Source: Chamaelirium japonicum
Lineage: Eukaryota; Streptophyta; Magnoliopsida; Liliales; Melanthiaceae
Reading direction: 5' to 3'
DNA length: 64,000 nucleotides
Assembly (NCBI GenBank): GCA_947650365.1
Contig: OX393557.1
Location: 51,034,472-51,098,471 of the forward strand
A program made the position numbers and the translations under genes. The notes below the pieces were generated by a model. The model was given only the letters and a program-made list of their open reading frames with translations, did not search any database and had not been told where the DNA came from. This document shows, piece after piece, positions 9,665 to 21,312 of this stretch. Within the stretch, counting starts at the first letter, position 1. Each line of letters begins with the position of its first letter.

Positions 9665-10020
9665 AAACCCAGCCCAATCTGACTTGTCTTGACCCAACCC
9701 GACAGGTTTACATGGGTTCTGTTGACCCAACCCGACACGACCCGACCCGTTTAGTAAACGGGTTAAACGGGTCGGGTCGGGTCAACCCGTTTATTAGGCG
9801 GGTCAGGTTCGGGTTAGGGTTTTTGCCCTTATACATATGTCTCAATCCGATCCGAACCCGACCCGACCCGACCCATTGCCACCCCTAGACCCGACACATT
9901 TATTAAACGGGTCTATTGTGTCAATCCTTTTATAACCCGAACCTGTTTAATCCTGACCCAGACCCGCTAACTTCGTGTCGGGTTGTATCAGATCTGTCGG
10001 GTCCAAAATTGGCAGCCCTA
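9665..10020. mobile_element. GACCCG-rich hAT-type MITE remnant(s)
   Basis: Dense AACGGGTCGGGTCGGGTCAA-type repeats end at TTGGCAGCCCTA (10020), the same terminus as the complete elements at 45240 and 38053. A second terminus-like TTGCCACCCCTA lies inside at about 9877-9888. This looks like two overlapping or nested truncated copies rather than one element. Confidence 0.65.
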
Positions 10021-10040
10021 TCTAGAAACAATAATAAGAA

Positions 10041-10195
10041 TGTTGGGAAAACCTTCTTGTATTATTCACTAACCCCCCTATATATAGGCATATTAAGGAG
10101 GTTGGGATAGAGACAGGGTAAATCTCTAATCCCCTGAATCTAGGGGTCTTTATCCGGTGGGCATCCATATCCGATGCAACCACCGTTTCATAACA
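10041..10195 (-). repeat. 3' LTR of copia element 1 (155 bases)
   Basis: On the minus strand it starts TGTTATGAAACGGTGG and ends in TTCCCAACA. Both LTRs of element 4 are the same length and closely similar. Confidence 0.92.
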
Positions 10196-10204
10196 CTCCC
10201 CCTT

Positions 10205-10440
10205 GGATGACCACCATTTATCAATGATTGCCTCATTAAAACCTTTTATGAAAAAACCCAGTGGAAAAAATCCTATCAAAGGAAAAAGAGTACAACCTTA
10301 GTTCTTCAGGAACAAATTCTTCAGGAACTATGGTGGGTGCGCATAATGCTACCTCGTTAAAACCTTTGATGGAAAAACCCTGTGTGAAAAACCCTACCAA
10401 AGGAAAAAGAGTACAGCACACATAAATTTGCATCTTCAGG
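10205..10440 (-). repeat. 3' untranslated region of copia 1 with doubled AAAACCTTT...CCTA block
   Basis: Two related blocks (about 10230-10300 and 10350-10425) share ACCTTT-ATGGAAAAACCC and AAAGGAAAAAGAGTACA. The stretch lies between the RNase H stop and the polypurine tract. Confidence 0.7.
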
Positions 10441-10520
10441 ATGCCATCCGCCTAACAATTACATTACCATTATTACATCTCTCTCCCTGATTATATCTCC
10501 TCCTGATTATATCAATTTGT

Positions 10521-12345
10521 TTAGTGATTGAGCCATCGCAGTCCGATGTCGTACACCATCTTCTGGAAAGTAGACTTGGGCAAAGCTTTGGTAAAGAGAT
10601 CCGCAAGATTATCGCTCGACCGTACTTGCTTGACTTCAATCTCCCTTTTCTTCTGAAGCTCGTGGGTGTAGAAAAACTTTGGTGAGATATGCTTTGTTCG
10701 ATCTTCCTTGATGAAGCCAGCTTGAATTTGAGCAATACATGCGGCATTATCTTCGTGGATAACTGTCGGCTCTTTGGTAACTGATGCCAACTGGCAACTA
10801 CTTCTGATATGTTGCACAAGCGACCTCAACCATACGCATTCTCTACTTGCTTCATGCAGAGCTAATATTTCAGTATGGTTCGATGATGTGGCCACAAGTG
10901 TTTGTTTGGTCGATCTTCAAGAAATAACTGCATTGTTATTCAAAAATACATACCCTATTTGGGATCGACCCTTATAGGGGTTAGAGAGAAAACCTGAATC
11001 TGCATAACCAATCAAGTGAGGAGTACCACAAGAATAAAATAATCTCATATCAGTGGTTCCTCGCAAATATCTAAATATTTGTTTTATTCAATTCCAATAC
11101 CTAAGAGTTGGTTCTGAACTGTATCTAGCCAATAGATTAACAGAAAAATATATATTTGGTCTAGTACATTGAGCTAAATACAATAAAGCACCAATAGCAC
11201 TTAAATACGGTTTTTCAGAACCAAGAATAGTTTCATGTTCCTCTTTAGATCTAAATGGATCTTTATGAATATCAAGAGGTCTAACCATCATGGGAATGCT
11301 TAGTGGGTGACATTTATCCATATTAAATTTCTTTAACAAATTTTCAGTATATAAAGATTGATGTACTAAAATTCCACTAGAGCTACACTCGATCTGCAGG
11401 CCGAGGCAAAACTTAGTATCACAAAGTTCTTTCATTTCAAACTCCCTTTTTAGATAATCAGAAGTTTTCTTGAGCTCTTAAGGAGTCCCAATCAAGTTTA
11501 TATCATCCACACAAACTGCAATTATTGTAAATCCATTTTCTGATTTCTTTATGAAATCGCATGGGCATATGGGATCATTCTTATAACCTTTCCTAGACAA
11601 GTATTCACTAAGGTGATTGTACCACATCCTTCCGGATTGCTTCAGGCCGTACAATGCTCGTCTTAGTTTTATCTAGTGCGTACTCTTTGATGTTGCTTTC
11701 AGGCAACTTGAATCCTTCTGGGACTTTTGATGTTGCTTCAGGCAACTTGAATCCTTCTGGGATTTTTGATGTTGCTTCAGGCAACTTGAATCCTTCTGGG
11801 ATTTTTATATAAATATCTGTGTCTAGGTTCCCGTATAGGCATGTCGTTACGATATTCATTAGCCTCATCTCTAGTTTTTCAGAAACTGTGAGACTAATGA
11901 GATATCGAGACGTAACTATATCCATAACAGAGGAATAGGTCTCTTCATAATCAATTTCGGGTTTCTGCAGGAATCCCTGGGCTACAAGTCTTGCTTTATA
12001 TCTAGCGATTTTATTATTTTCATTTCTTTTTCTTACAAACACCCATTTGAAACCTACTGGGTTTACGTTATTTGGTGTTTGTACTATAGGTCCAAATACT
12101 CTACGTTTCTTGAGAGATTCAAGTTCAACTTGAATAGCTTCTCTCCATTTTGGACAATCAGTTCTATGTCGACATTCATATATACTACGTGGTTCATTAT
12201 CTTCATTATCGCCCTTTGTTATTTCAGTAGCTACTTTGTATGCAAATATGTCATCGATGACTATTTTCTTTCGGTCCCAAATTTCATCCCTTATATGGAA
12301 TATTGAGCTCTCATTATTTGGTACCGGTACCTTATCCATAATCAC
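10521..12345 (-). pseudogene. copia 1 reverse transcriptase and RNase H, fragmented
   Basis: Minus-strand pieces. 12345-11608 holds the N-terminal half of copia reverse transcriptase: WREAIQVELESLKK, GFKWVFVRKRN, RYKARLVAQGF and DYEETYSSV. 11435-11088 holds KFCLGLQIE, the lead-in to RNase H. 10895-10521 holds the RNase H end: HEDNAACIAQIQAGF, RTKHISPKFF and DNLADLFTKALPKSTF. Frameshifts separate the pieces. The word KIPEGFKLPEATS is present three times in tandem (11697-11813), which would lengthen the fingers/palm region. Confidence 0.88.
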
Positions 12346-12381
12346 TATAGCGATCTCTTCAGGAGTTTGAGGGAAATTTGG

Positions 12382-12747
12382 TCATTGGAAAATATTTTCT
12401 TCTGGAAAAATATGGTCCATAATCTCTTCTGGAGCATTATAACCAAGTTCTTCTGGAACCTTAACTTCTTTTGGAGTTTTAGGGCATGATTTCTCATTCA
12501 ACTTTCTCTTCCAGGGAACTGAATCTTTGGAACCTATAGGTCTGCCATGTTTTTGACGTGCAGCAGTTTCATTAGTGGGAGTTGGAATATTAATTCTTGC
12601 AGGTACATTCTTGGCTGGAACAAACGACTTAGTTACATTAGTTGTATCATTAAAGGCATCAGGTAATTGATTTGCAATATCTTGCAAATGCAAAATTCTT
12701 TTCACTTCTGCCTCGCATTGAGGGGATCTAGGATCTAGATGAGACAT
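12382..12747 (-). pseudogene. copia 1 integrase C-terminal/linker region
   Basis: Frame from 12747 reads MSHLDPRSPQCEAEVKRILH and contains RQKHGRPIGSKDSVPWKRKL, the basic spacer between integrase and reverse transcriptase. The same GRPIGSKD motif occurs in copia element 4 near 59900, which helps show the two belong to one family. Confidence 0.75.
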
Positions 12748-12777
12748 AGTGGAAGTATTCCACGATAATTCACACCG

Positions 12778-13605
12778 TTATTTGGGAACAGGCCGTTGCC
12801 TAGAAACTTTTTTATCTCCCCCTAACGACGGGAAGACTGTCTCATCGAACTGACAATCTGCAAATCTAGCAGTAAATATATCACCGGTTAAGGATTCTAA
12901 GAATCTTATGATTGAAGGTGAGTCAAAACCTATATAAATCCCCAATCTACGTTGGGGGCCCATCTTAGTTCTATTTGGAGGGAGAATAGGGACCTGCACA
13001 GTACATCCAAACTTTCTAAGATGAGATATATTGGGTTGAATACCTGACACAAGTTGTGCAGGAGAAAAATTATGGTATGAAGTAGGTCTGAGTCTAATAA
13101 GATTAGCAGCATGCAAGATAGCATGCCCCCATGCAGAAATTGGAAGTCTGGATTATAAGAGTAATGGTTTAGCTATAAATTGCAAGCGCTTGACAAAAGC
13201 TTCAGCTAGACCATTCTGGGTATAAACATGGGGGACAGAATGTTCAACTTCTATTCTGATGGATGTACAAAAGTCATTAAAGATTTTAGAAGAGAATTCA
13301 GCTGCATTATCCAATCGGATAGATTTGATTGGATTATCAGGAAAACTAGCTCTGAGTTTGATTATCTGGGATAATAATCTAGCAAATGCTAAATTTCTAG
13401 TGGAGAGTAGGCTCACGTATGACCATCTAGTGGATACATCTATTAGGACCATAAAATATCTAAATGGACCACTAGGAGGGTGTATAGGACCACAGATATC
13501 ACCTTGAACCCTCTGTAGGAAGGTAGGTGATTCTGTCTCTATTTTCTGAAAGGAAGGTCTAGTGATTAACTTTCCTTGGAAACAAGGGTCACAAAAAATG
13601 ATCAT
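12778..13605 (-). pseudogene. copia 1 integrase core, broken
   Basis: The piece 13605-13153 contains QGDICGPIHPPSGPFRYF (first catalytic Asp), SIRLDNAAEFSSKIF (second Asp) and TQNGLAEAF (catalytic Glu). The piece 13116-12778 contains the downstream RLRPTSYHNFSPAQLVSG and LRKFGCTVQVP region. An in-frame stop lies between the two. Confidence 0.85.
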
Positions 13606-14209
13606 TTGGAAAAGTTAAACTTCGATTGCTAAGAGAATGACCATAGGAATTGCAAATAATCTTTCTAAGCATACCAGACCCTGGGTGACCTAATCTATCA
13701 TGCCAAAGGACCAAATCTACAGGATTTGTGAACTTCTGGTTCAAGTGAGTGGCATAGGACTCCATAACCCCAATGTGGGTAAAGTATAACCCTAAAAATA
13801 GGGTTGAGCAATTTTCTAGTATGGAAATATGTTCTCCGTCTTTAGATGTGATGCAGAGGTATTGTAGATTGCCTTCATTTGTAGTTTCTAAATGATATCC
13901 ATTTGCTCGGATGTCTTTGAAACTCAGTAAATTTCTTCTAGAATTTTCTAAGTATAGAGCATCCCTAATTAGCAAATGAGTACCATTAGGTAAAAGAATA
14001 TGGGCTATTCCGGACCCTGTAACTATATCAGTAGGGCCAGCCACTGTAGTAACCATACGTAAATTATATTCAAGATTTGTAAAGAATTTTCTGTGTTTCA
14101 GTATGGTATGTGTTGTTGCACTATCTATCAGGCAAATCTCTTTGCAGTTGGTCATCGTTCCTAAATGATAAGTTATATGAGTCAATAAATACCAAAAGAG
14201 AAGTATCAA
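13589..14209 (-). pseudogene. copia 1 aspartic protease and GAG-pre-integrase region
   Basis: Frame from 14209: EICLIDSATTHTIL has the D-S/T-A motif of copia aspartic proteases. YLENSRRNLLSFKDI and LVLWHDRLGHPGSGMLRKI give the pre-integrase zinc region. The polyprotein is open here for about 200 residues. Confidence 0.85.
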
Positions 14210-14261
14210 TGATAAAACTTACTAACACAATTTCTAACTATATTCACCAGAGCGATAATAT

Positions 14262-14410
14262 AAATTGATAATATCCAACAGAATATAAAAATTACTCAGC
14301 AATGTCTGACAGAATAAAAACTACTGAGCACTATCTGACAGGAAATAAAAACTACTTAGCAATGTCTGACAGAAAATAAAAACTACTTAGCAATGTCTGA
14401 CAGAATATAT
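14262..14410. repeat. 37-base minisatellite in the gag-protease region of copia 1
   Basis: Four units of roughly AATGTCTGACAGAA-ATAAAAACTACT occur where element 4 has gag coding sequence. The repeat has replaced or invaded the gag end. Confidence 0.8.
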
Positions 14411-14633
14411 AAAAGGAAAACTAAAATCTTCAGAGATCCCAAGGTTTAGGGATCTAATATGCCATCGTCTAGCTCTTCGGAGTAATCTGAACTTTCCAGA
14501 TACGATGTCTTCAGGGCATCAGTCTGCTTCTAGCAATATTCAAGCCACTCATTCTTTTTTCATGTTTACTGGCACGATAGTTTCTGGACCAATGTCCTTC
14601 CTAGGACCCTAATTATCATCTCTTCCAGGATGA

Positions 14634-14882
14634 TTATTTGGGTAGATAGTGTTTTATCGATTCGCTTTTTGCTGCAGGCAAAATGATCATCTTCTGATGA
14701 TCGTAGCGTTCTTTGAGTGTCTTCCAGAGATCTACATGATCTACTATACTTATATATTCATTCTTCAGATCTATCTTAACTATATTCATATATGCACACA
14801 TGTTCATATATTCATTAATTACCATGATTACCCTATTCATCACATAGGTATATAGAGACATTTTATAGAAAACAATTGACAT
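14634..14882 (-). pseudogene. copia 1 gag fragment
   Basis: The frame contains VKIDLKNEYISIVDHVDLWK and LKERYDHQKMIILPAAKSE. These match the middle of the gag of element 4 (VDLKNEYLIVEDP...RYDHQRAVILPAA) almost residue for residue. The rest of gag is missing. Confidence 0.85.
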
Positions 14883-15351
14883 ATCATGGACAAAGCCTAT
14901 TAATACTGGGTATTAATAGGGTCCTTTCAGAAACCACTTGCCAAGGTAGAGCGGGTTCTATGGAACCGTCATGCATCTTGCCAAACTTTTATAAAAGGTA
15001 CTAATTACCTAAGTACAACTAATAAAGAAAATAACATCTTATGTACATGGAACAGATAAGAGATACAAGATATAAGTACAGTGTAAAGTCTGTTACAATT
15101 AAGGACAATTTTGTCCTTATTTGTAAAACAGATATTGCATATTGGTCTATTAGGGGCTAAATTGTTAAACATCTAAATAATTAAATAAAATAGTAAAAAC
15201 TGACCGTACCGATGCGTCTAGAACGGTTCGAATACCTAAGATTCATATATGGATCGAATGGTTTGGTTATAGATCAGGCTTACAAGATAGAAATTAAATG
15301 AACGGTGTATATTAAAGTAGACAATCATATATAGGTGAGTGCATATAAGAA

Positions 15352-15605
15352 TGGACGGGTCGGATCTGCAATATGCAGTCGAGTCGGTATTGTATGTAGT
15401 CGGGTCATGCCTGCATAATGCAGTCGGGTCTGTATAAATACAAATCGGGTCGGGTCTGTGTAAATCACAGTCGGGTCGGGTCTGTATTAACACAGTTGAG
15501 TCGGGTCTGCATTAATACAGTCGGGTTGGGTTGGTCATGCAGTCGGATTAAAACAAATCGGATTAATACACAGTCGGGTTTGGTTGCCATTAATACAGAT
15601 CGGGT
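15352..15605 (-). repeat. leader repeats CAGTCGGGTCGGGTCTG in copia 1
   Basis: About nine units of 24-27 bases with core CAGTCGGGT(CGGGT)CTG lie between the gag remnant and the leader end. The corresponding leader of element 4 (56895-57005) has a shorter version in the opposite orientation. Confidence 0.8.
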
Positions 15606-15871
15606 TGGATACTATTCATCTTCTTCTCCGATAGAATCGAGAAGGAGGGAACCTAGCCACTGTATCACGCCCTTGTGTACAGGCCACCGTCGGCTCGGCC
15701 GACCGCCGGATCACTCGGTCGCGGCAGATAGGGCAGCATGAGGAGGAGGACCGGGTGATCAGCCAGCGATCGATGCAGGGGTTGGTGAAGATGGGTTCTG
15801 GTTAGAACAACAACAACGGCGAGGGATGACTCGTGGATTACGGGCTCAACGACGAGATCCCAACGCCGATC

Positions 15872-16205
15872 AAAAATATGGAACAAATAAAATGGAAATT
15901 CTTCTCTGCTTCATGCAGATGAAGGAATATCATTGTTATATTTATAGAGTTTACAAGATATGAACCATTGATCATTGGGATTTACATTTATTATAAATCA
16001 AGAAAAAATCTCTAACAGATTAAGAAACTAATAAACAAGAAAATAAAGACTAATTGATGTTGGGCGGATCCGTTGCCTTTTCTAGGATCCATGAATATCT
16101 CCACTTTAATTTTTGCATGATGCAGATCATCACCTTAATGCTTGGAGGATCTATTTCCTTTCTTGGAATCCAAAAGATCTCTTTACCTATATTTAATTTC
16201 CAATA
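15872..16205 (-). repeat. 3' LTR of copia element 2 (about 334 bases)
   Basis: Shares CATATTTTT, CATCTGCATGAAGCAG and AATATAACAATGATATT with the partial LTR at 20571-20649 (minus-strand reading). It ends next to the polypurine tract. Confidence 0.85.
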
Positions 16206-16212
16206 CTCCCCC

Positions 16213-18023
16213 TCAAGTTGGAGCATGGGGAGAAGGTTCGACCATGCCCAACTTGTCTGTCAAATATATAAAAGCTGCAGCACCAAGGGGTTTGGTAAAA
16301 ATATCAGCAAGTTGTGCATCAGATCGCAAGTATTGAGGCGCAATTAACTGGGAAAGAATTTTTTCTCGAACGAAATGATAATCAAGTTCGATGTGCTTGG
16401 TTCGTTCGTGAAATACAGGATTGTTTGCAATGTGAAGGGCCGCTTGATTATCACAGTAGACATTAATAGGTTGATTGTGAGAAATACAAAGATCGTTTAA
16501 AATATACTTGAGCCACTGGAGTTCACACGTGAGAGTGGCAAGAGCACGGTATTTAGCTTCGGCAGAAGAGCGATATACTGTGGATTGTTTCTTAGTTTTC
16601 CAAGAAATTGGACAAGTGCCCAACATGGTGAAATACCCAGTAGTAGAGCGACGTGTGGTGGGGCATCCTGCCCAATCAAAATCAAAATACCTACTTAATT
16701 GGAGAGAACTAGAGGCAGAAAGAAGAATCTCTTTGCCTATTGTTCCTTTGAGATATCGTAAGATTCGATGAGCAGCATCGAGATGAGCTGTGTAAGGATC
16801 CTGCATAAACTGACTTAAATTATTTACGGCATATTGGATATCAGGTCGTGTGACTGAAAGATATAAGAGACGACCAATGAGACGCCGATAAGATTTAGGA
16901 TCAAAAATGGAAACTCCGTTTGTGGGATGTAATTTGAGATTTTGTTCCATAGGAAAAGCAGATACTCAGGCACCAGTCATGCCAACATCTTTTAAGATGT
17001 CAAGAGTATATTTACGTTGGCAAAGAAAGAGGCCCTTATCAGAACGTGATACTTCGATACCAAGGAAGTATTGTAAAGGACCAAGATCTTTAATGGAGAA
17101 TGTATGTTCGAGAAACTTTTTGAATTTAGAGATAGCTGTGGTATCATTTCTGGTGATAATGATGTCGTCAACATATATGAGAACAAAGAGAGAGATATAG
17201 CCTTTTTTAAAAGAAAAAAGGCTATAATCAGTAATGGATTAAGAGAATCCCTCACGAATAAGGGTGGATGAGAATTTAGAAAACCATTGACGAGAAGCCT
17301 GTTTGAGTCCATATATAGATTTATGAAGTTTACGACACGAGTCTCCCCCTTACTTGAAAAACCAGGTGGTAATGTCATATAAATTTCTTCGTCAAGATTG
17401 CCTTGAAGAAAGGCATTGTTGACGTCCAATTGATGAAGAGGCCAATTATTGATGGCAACAAGAGATAAGAGAATTCTCACTGTAACCAATTTGGCTACTG
17501 GAGCAAAGGTGTCATGATAATCAACACCTTCGATTTGAGAATAGCCTTTGGCAACAAGCCGGGCTTTATACCGTTCAAACGTTCCATCGGAATGATATTT
17601 TATTTTTAATATCCATTTGCAACCGATGGGATGTTTGCCAACAGGTAGAGGCGAAAGAGACCAAGTATGATTTTGTTCTAAAGCATTGATTTCTTTAGCC
17701 ATCGCATCGCGCCAAGCTGTTGATTTCATGGCTTGAGTGAAGCTAGACGGTTCATCGGTGGATATGAGTTTGGATAAAAATAGACGATGGTCTAAAGAAA
17801 AGGTAGATAGAGAGAGATAATTAGCAAGTGGATGTTGAGTTACTTGCGAAATTTGAGAAATATAGTAATCTTGAATGTGCGAGGGAGCACGTTTAGTGCG
17901 AACTGGCCGAGAGGTGGCGAGTGGAGTAGGTTCCTCGGGTGAAGAATCTGAATTTGAGATGCCATTAGTTGGAATCGGGTGTGGAATATGGTCTGTCGAG
18001 GTAGGTAATATACCAGAGCCCAT
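16213..18023 (-). pseudogene. copia 2 reverse transcriptase and RNase H, frameshifted
   Basis: The piece 18023-16992 starts with a linker, then WRDAMAKEINALEQNHTWSL, IGCKWILKIKYH, RYKARLVAKGYSQ, GVDYHDTFAPVAK and HQLDVNNAFLQGNLDEEIYM. It then shifts frame after the [13 protein letters not shown] block; the lost frame still holds the YVDDI active-site box. The piece 16950-16213 is an open RNase H region: YRRLIGRLLYLSVTRPDIQY, WAGCPTTRRSTTGYF, SSAEAKYRALA, VYCDNQAALHIANNPVFHER and DIFTKPLG. The RNase H catalytic acidic residues appear kept, apart from DFDWAG replacing the usual DADWAG. Confidence 0.9.
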
Positions 18024-18164
18024 ATTGAGTTCTGTAGGGATTTCAACAGACGGATTTGGTTCCTCCGTGGTCGGTAGAGAGAAATCAAAATCAGCTCTAT
18101 CTTCAATTGGATGGATTTGAATTGACTGGGATGGTGAAAGAAGCGCGGGATCGCGGTATGGAAA

Positions 18165-18776
18165 CTAATTCTCGTGAAATGTAACATCACGAGAGGTATA
18201 AATTTTTTTAGATTCTATGTCATATATACGATAGCCTTTTTGGCCATACGGATATCCAACAAAGATGCCTGGTTTTGCTCGGGTATCAAATTTATGTTTG
18301 ATATTGATATTGCGCGCAAAACAAAGACACCCAAAAACACGTAGATATGAAAATGATGGTGGGTTGCCAAGGAGTAATTCATGCGGTGATTTATGTCCTA
18401 AAAGAGGTGTGGGCATTTTGTTAATTAAAAAGGTGGCAATGAGTATGCATTCACCCCAGAATATAAGGGGTAAGTTAGCCTAAAAACGAAGGGCACGAGC
18501 CACATTAAGGAGATGGCGATGTTTTCGTTCCACTACACCATTTTGCTGTGGAGTAGAGATACAACTCCTTTGATGAATGATTCTATTTTCATGGAACCAA
18601 GATTGAAGTGATTTAGAGAGAAATTCGGTTCCGTTGTCGGAACGAAATGTTTGGAGTTGGGGAAGGAATAAATCACCATCTCCGGATATTAGATGAGAAA
18701 TTTTTGTTTTAAATTGACGTTTAACCATATTGAAAAAATATAATAAATACTTATATGTTTCTGATTTGTATTTCAT
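18165..18776 (-). pseudogene. copia 2 integrase C-terminal half
   Basis: The frame 18776-18480 has RSDNGTEFLS (second Asp) and STPQQNGVVERKHRHLLNVA (catalytic Glu). The frame 18416-18165 has PTPLLGHKSPHELL, LRVFGCLCFARN and KPGIFVGYPYGQKGYRIYD. They are separated by a stop, and the first Asp lies in the upstream frame at 18786-20201. Confidence 0.88.
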
Positions 18777-18785
18777 TAAATATAT

Positions 18786-20201
18786 CTAAGTGCATCTACT
18801 ATAATCATCAACAATAGTCAAGAAAAAACGTGCCCCACTATTGGAGGGTTCCGAGAATGGTCCCCAAATATCACAATGGATTAACTCGAAAATAGCATTA
18901 CTAGAAGAAACACTTTTATTATATTGAAGACAAGCTTGTTTTGCCTGAGGGCAAACAATACATTCATATTTAAAATCAGACTGAATATCCGGAAAAGACT
19001 TAACTAAAAATTTAAAAGGCGCCAAAGAAGGATGCCCAAGGTGACAATGCCAAAGGTCCTTGTTATTGAAACTGCTTAAAACAGATGAAGCGAAAGCAGG
19101 ACGTAGGAAATAAAGGCCATCTTGACATTCAGCCTGACCAATTGTCTGATTCGTCATTCGGTCCTGAAATAGACAATGAGAGTATGAGAATGTAACATCA
19201 TAATATGAAGAATGAGTAAATTGAGATATAGATAATAAATTAAACTTAAAACTGGGAATGTGAAAGACATTCTCAAATTTTAGATGTGAGGAAAAATTGG
19301 CAGTCCCAATATGAAGAACCGATGCTTGTGTCCCATCTGGTAATTGAACGAAAATTTTTTGTGGAGCAGGTCTATAAGACGAAAATAATTCAATAGAAAA
19401 ATAAATATGATTAGAAGCTCCTGAATCTACAATCCATGATGTAGGAAAAAATGATAAAGTTATACCTGAGAGGTTGACATTATTCATAACGGACTCGGTT
19501 GTCGGGACGGTTGCCAACATATTGATGAGCTTAGCGTACTGCTCAGAAGTCAGCTGTGGAGCGGAAGGAGAGGCCGTAAAGTTTGGAGTGGGAGCAGCAA
19601 CAGATTTATTCTTTGGTGGATATCCATGAAGTTTGAAATACGTGAGCTTGGTATGACCATGCCTATTGCAGTGATCGCAAAAAGGTCGTTGCCGTTTGTT
19701 GGAATAATATGGCGGATTCGAGGCACACCCAAAATGAAGGGCTGCAGATTCGACTGTAGGGACCACCGAGTTGTTAATTTTCTGTTGTTTTTCTTCTTGA
19801 CGAACCAAGGAATAGATACGAGTAATTGATGAAAAAGGTTCCATGAGAAGAATTTGACTACGGGTGGCAGAAAAACGATCATGAAGACCTTGCAAAAATT
19901 CCATAGCTCTGTCTTGGGATAATTTATCGACAAGATCTTTACCATGACCACATATGCAAGGAGTAATTGTGGAAATAGCGTTCAATTCATCCCAGAGAGA
20001 TTTGAGTTGAGTGAAGTAAACAGAGACAGAGGAGTTGTCCTGTTTCAACGAAGATATGGATTGCTTGAGTTGATGAATCTTTGGAGAGTTTGATCGTGAG
20101 TATCGCTCTTTCAGATCTACCCAAATATCTCGGGCTGTCTCCGCATAAAGGATACTAGTGCGAATGTCAGGTGTGACGGAGTTGAGGATCCAACTACTCA
20201 C
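18786..20201 (-). pseudogene. copia 2 gag, protease and integrase N-terminus (471 codons open)
   Basis: One open frame of 471 codons. The gag part has ARDIWVDLKERYSRSN and LWDELNAIS; then the zinc knuckle-like CDHCNRHGHTKLTYFKLHGYP. The protease shows WIVDSGASNHIYF; the pre-integrase shows LWHCHLGHPS and CIVCPQAKQ. The first integrase Asp lies in IHCDIWGPF and a further motif is IVDDYSRC. The true gag start lies upstream at about 20432 (MATSSTQDSTIDPYAIHHSD) in another frame, so a frameshift near 20330 has split gag. Confidence 0.9.
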
Positions 20202-20556
20202 CAGATCATTACATCTAGCTCATGCTGGAATATTTTTCTCATCCTTTGGTTTGACGAGGGTTCCGTCAACAAAACCAATTTTATTTTTGGCTCGAAGAGC
20301 CATTGTGATTGCTTGCTCCCAGGTGCCAGTTATCACCGGTGAGGGCAGGAGAGACAAGTACGATAGACGGACTATCAGAATGATGGATAGCATAAGGATC
20401 TATTGTTGAATCTTGAGTGGATGATGTAGCCATTACAATAAGAAAAAAAAAATTTGGTGAAAGGAGATAGAACTGTTGGTGATGAAGCTCGGATAGCCGG
20501 GGATGAAACTTGAGCAGCCGTGGATGAAGCTCAGATTGCCGAGGATGGAACGATCC

Positions 20557-20568
20557 GCTCTGATACCA
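20557..20568 (-). other. primer binding site of copia 2 (initiator tRNA-Met type)
   Basis: Minus-strand TGGTATCAGAGC is the complement of the 3' end of initiator tRNA-Met plus CCA. It sits two bases from the 5' LTR. Confidence 0.9.
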
Positions 20569-20621
20569 TAAAAAATATGGAACAAATAAAATGAAAATTC
20601 TTTTCTGCTTCATGCAGATGA

Positions 20622-20777
20622 AGAAATATCATTGTTATATTTATAGAATACCGCTGTGTTATTTCGCTCCGTGCAGTCTTCCCATTTAAAGACTGCACGG
20701 ATTAAGAAATATCATTGTTTATAGAATACCGCTGTGTTATTTCGCTCCGTGCAGTCTTCCCATTTAAAGGGTGGTCA
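20622..20777. repeat. tandem duplication spanning the truncated LTR junction
   Basis: AAGAAATATCATTGTT...TATAGAATACCGCTGTG through CTTCCCATTTAAAG occurs twice in a row. The unit includes both LTR sequence and the foreign sequence beyond it, so the duplication came after the truncation. The first copy carries a 10-base-pair stem (GTGCAGTCTT / AAGACTGCAC). Confidence 0.85.
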
Positions 20778-21312
20778 TGGCGGGCCGGGCTCAGTATCAC
20801 GCGGCGGGTGCTTAGTTTGACCATGGTAAATTTTCATTAAACACGCCCGTAAAGTTTTAATTACGAAAGAATCCCTACAGTCATTTTTCTCCATTCTACG
20901 ATCGGAGGGTCAATATCTATTTGGAGGGGCTCACCGACGGCAGATCGTTTTATCCGCATAGAAATTATTCTACATTAAGCTGCATACAAGTTGTCACCCC
21001 TGCGACGGACACGCTTCCCCACAAATCCGTCCCTTTCCTTGAGAGCCCCACTTCCCAATACTACCAAACGACAGACAAACCCCGTCCCTTCTTCCATTAT
21101 TTGAAAAATGCTGCACGTACCGGATTTTCAAACACCCAGTTAGTCACCCAATCAATGCAACGTCGGTCCCATCTCATGCTGTGGGTCGGGGCCCATATTT
21201 TTCGTAAATGGTGATTGTTTGGGTGCCCTACGATAAAGCACTGCCTTTTGATCAGTTTTAGGAGACATAAAGCTCACCATCAAACACGTGACACTCGGTT
21301 CGTCTGAGAGCT
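20778..21312. other. intergenic, nothing assignable
   Basis: No supported gene or repeat. A short plus-strand frame around 20921-21214 shows no recognisable domain. Confidence 0.5.

Larger units (their letters stand above)
10041..15871 (-). mobile_element. Ty1/copia element 1 (family shared with element 4), 5' end lost
   Basis: Minus orientation. The 3' LTR is at 10041-10195, preceded on the minus strand by the purine tract CCAAGGGGGAG. RNase H, reverse transcriptase, integrase and protease remnants follow in copia order. gag is reduced to a short piece. The leader contains CGGGTCGGGTCTG repeats (15352-15600). The 5' LTR is missing because the leader is cut at 15871, where copia element 2 begins. 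LTR, leader and protein pieces all match element 4 at 56-61 kb in the other orientation. Confidence 0.9.
15872..20649 (-). mobile_element. Ty1/copia element 2, inserted in copia 1 leader; 5' LTR truncated
   Basis: Minus orientation. 3' LTR at 15872-16205, purine tract on the minus strand (CCAACTTGAGGGGGAG, complement of 16206-16221), full set of RNase H, reverse transcriptase, integrase, protease and gag remnants, and primer site TGGTATCAGAGC at 20568-20557. Only the last 79 bases or so of the 5' LTR remain (20571-20649) before unrelated sequence. LTR ends read TATTGG...ATTTTT, not the canonical TG...CA. Confidence 0.9.
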
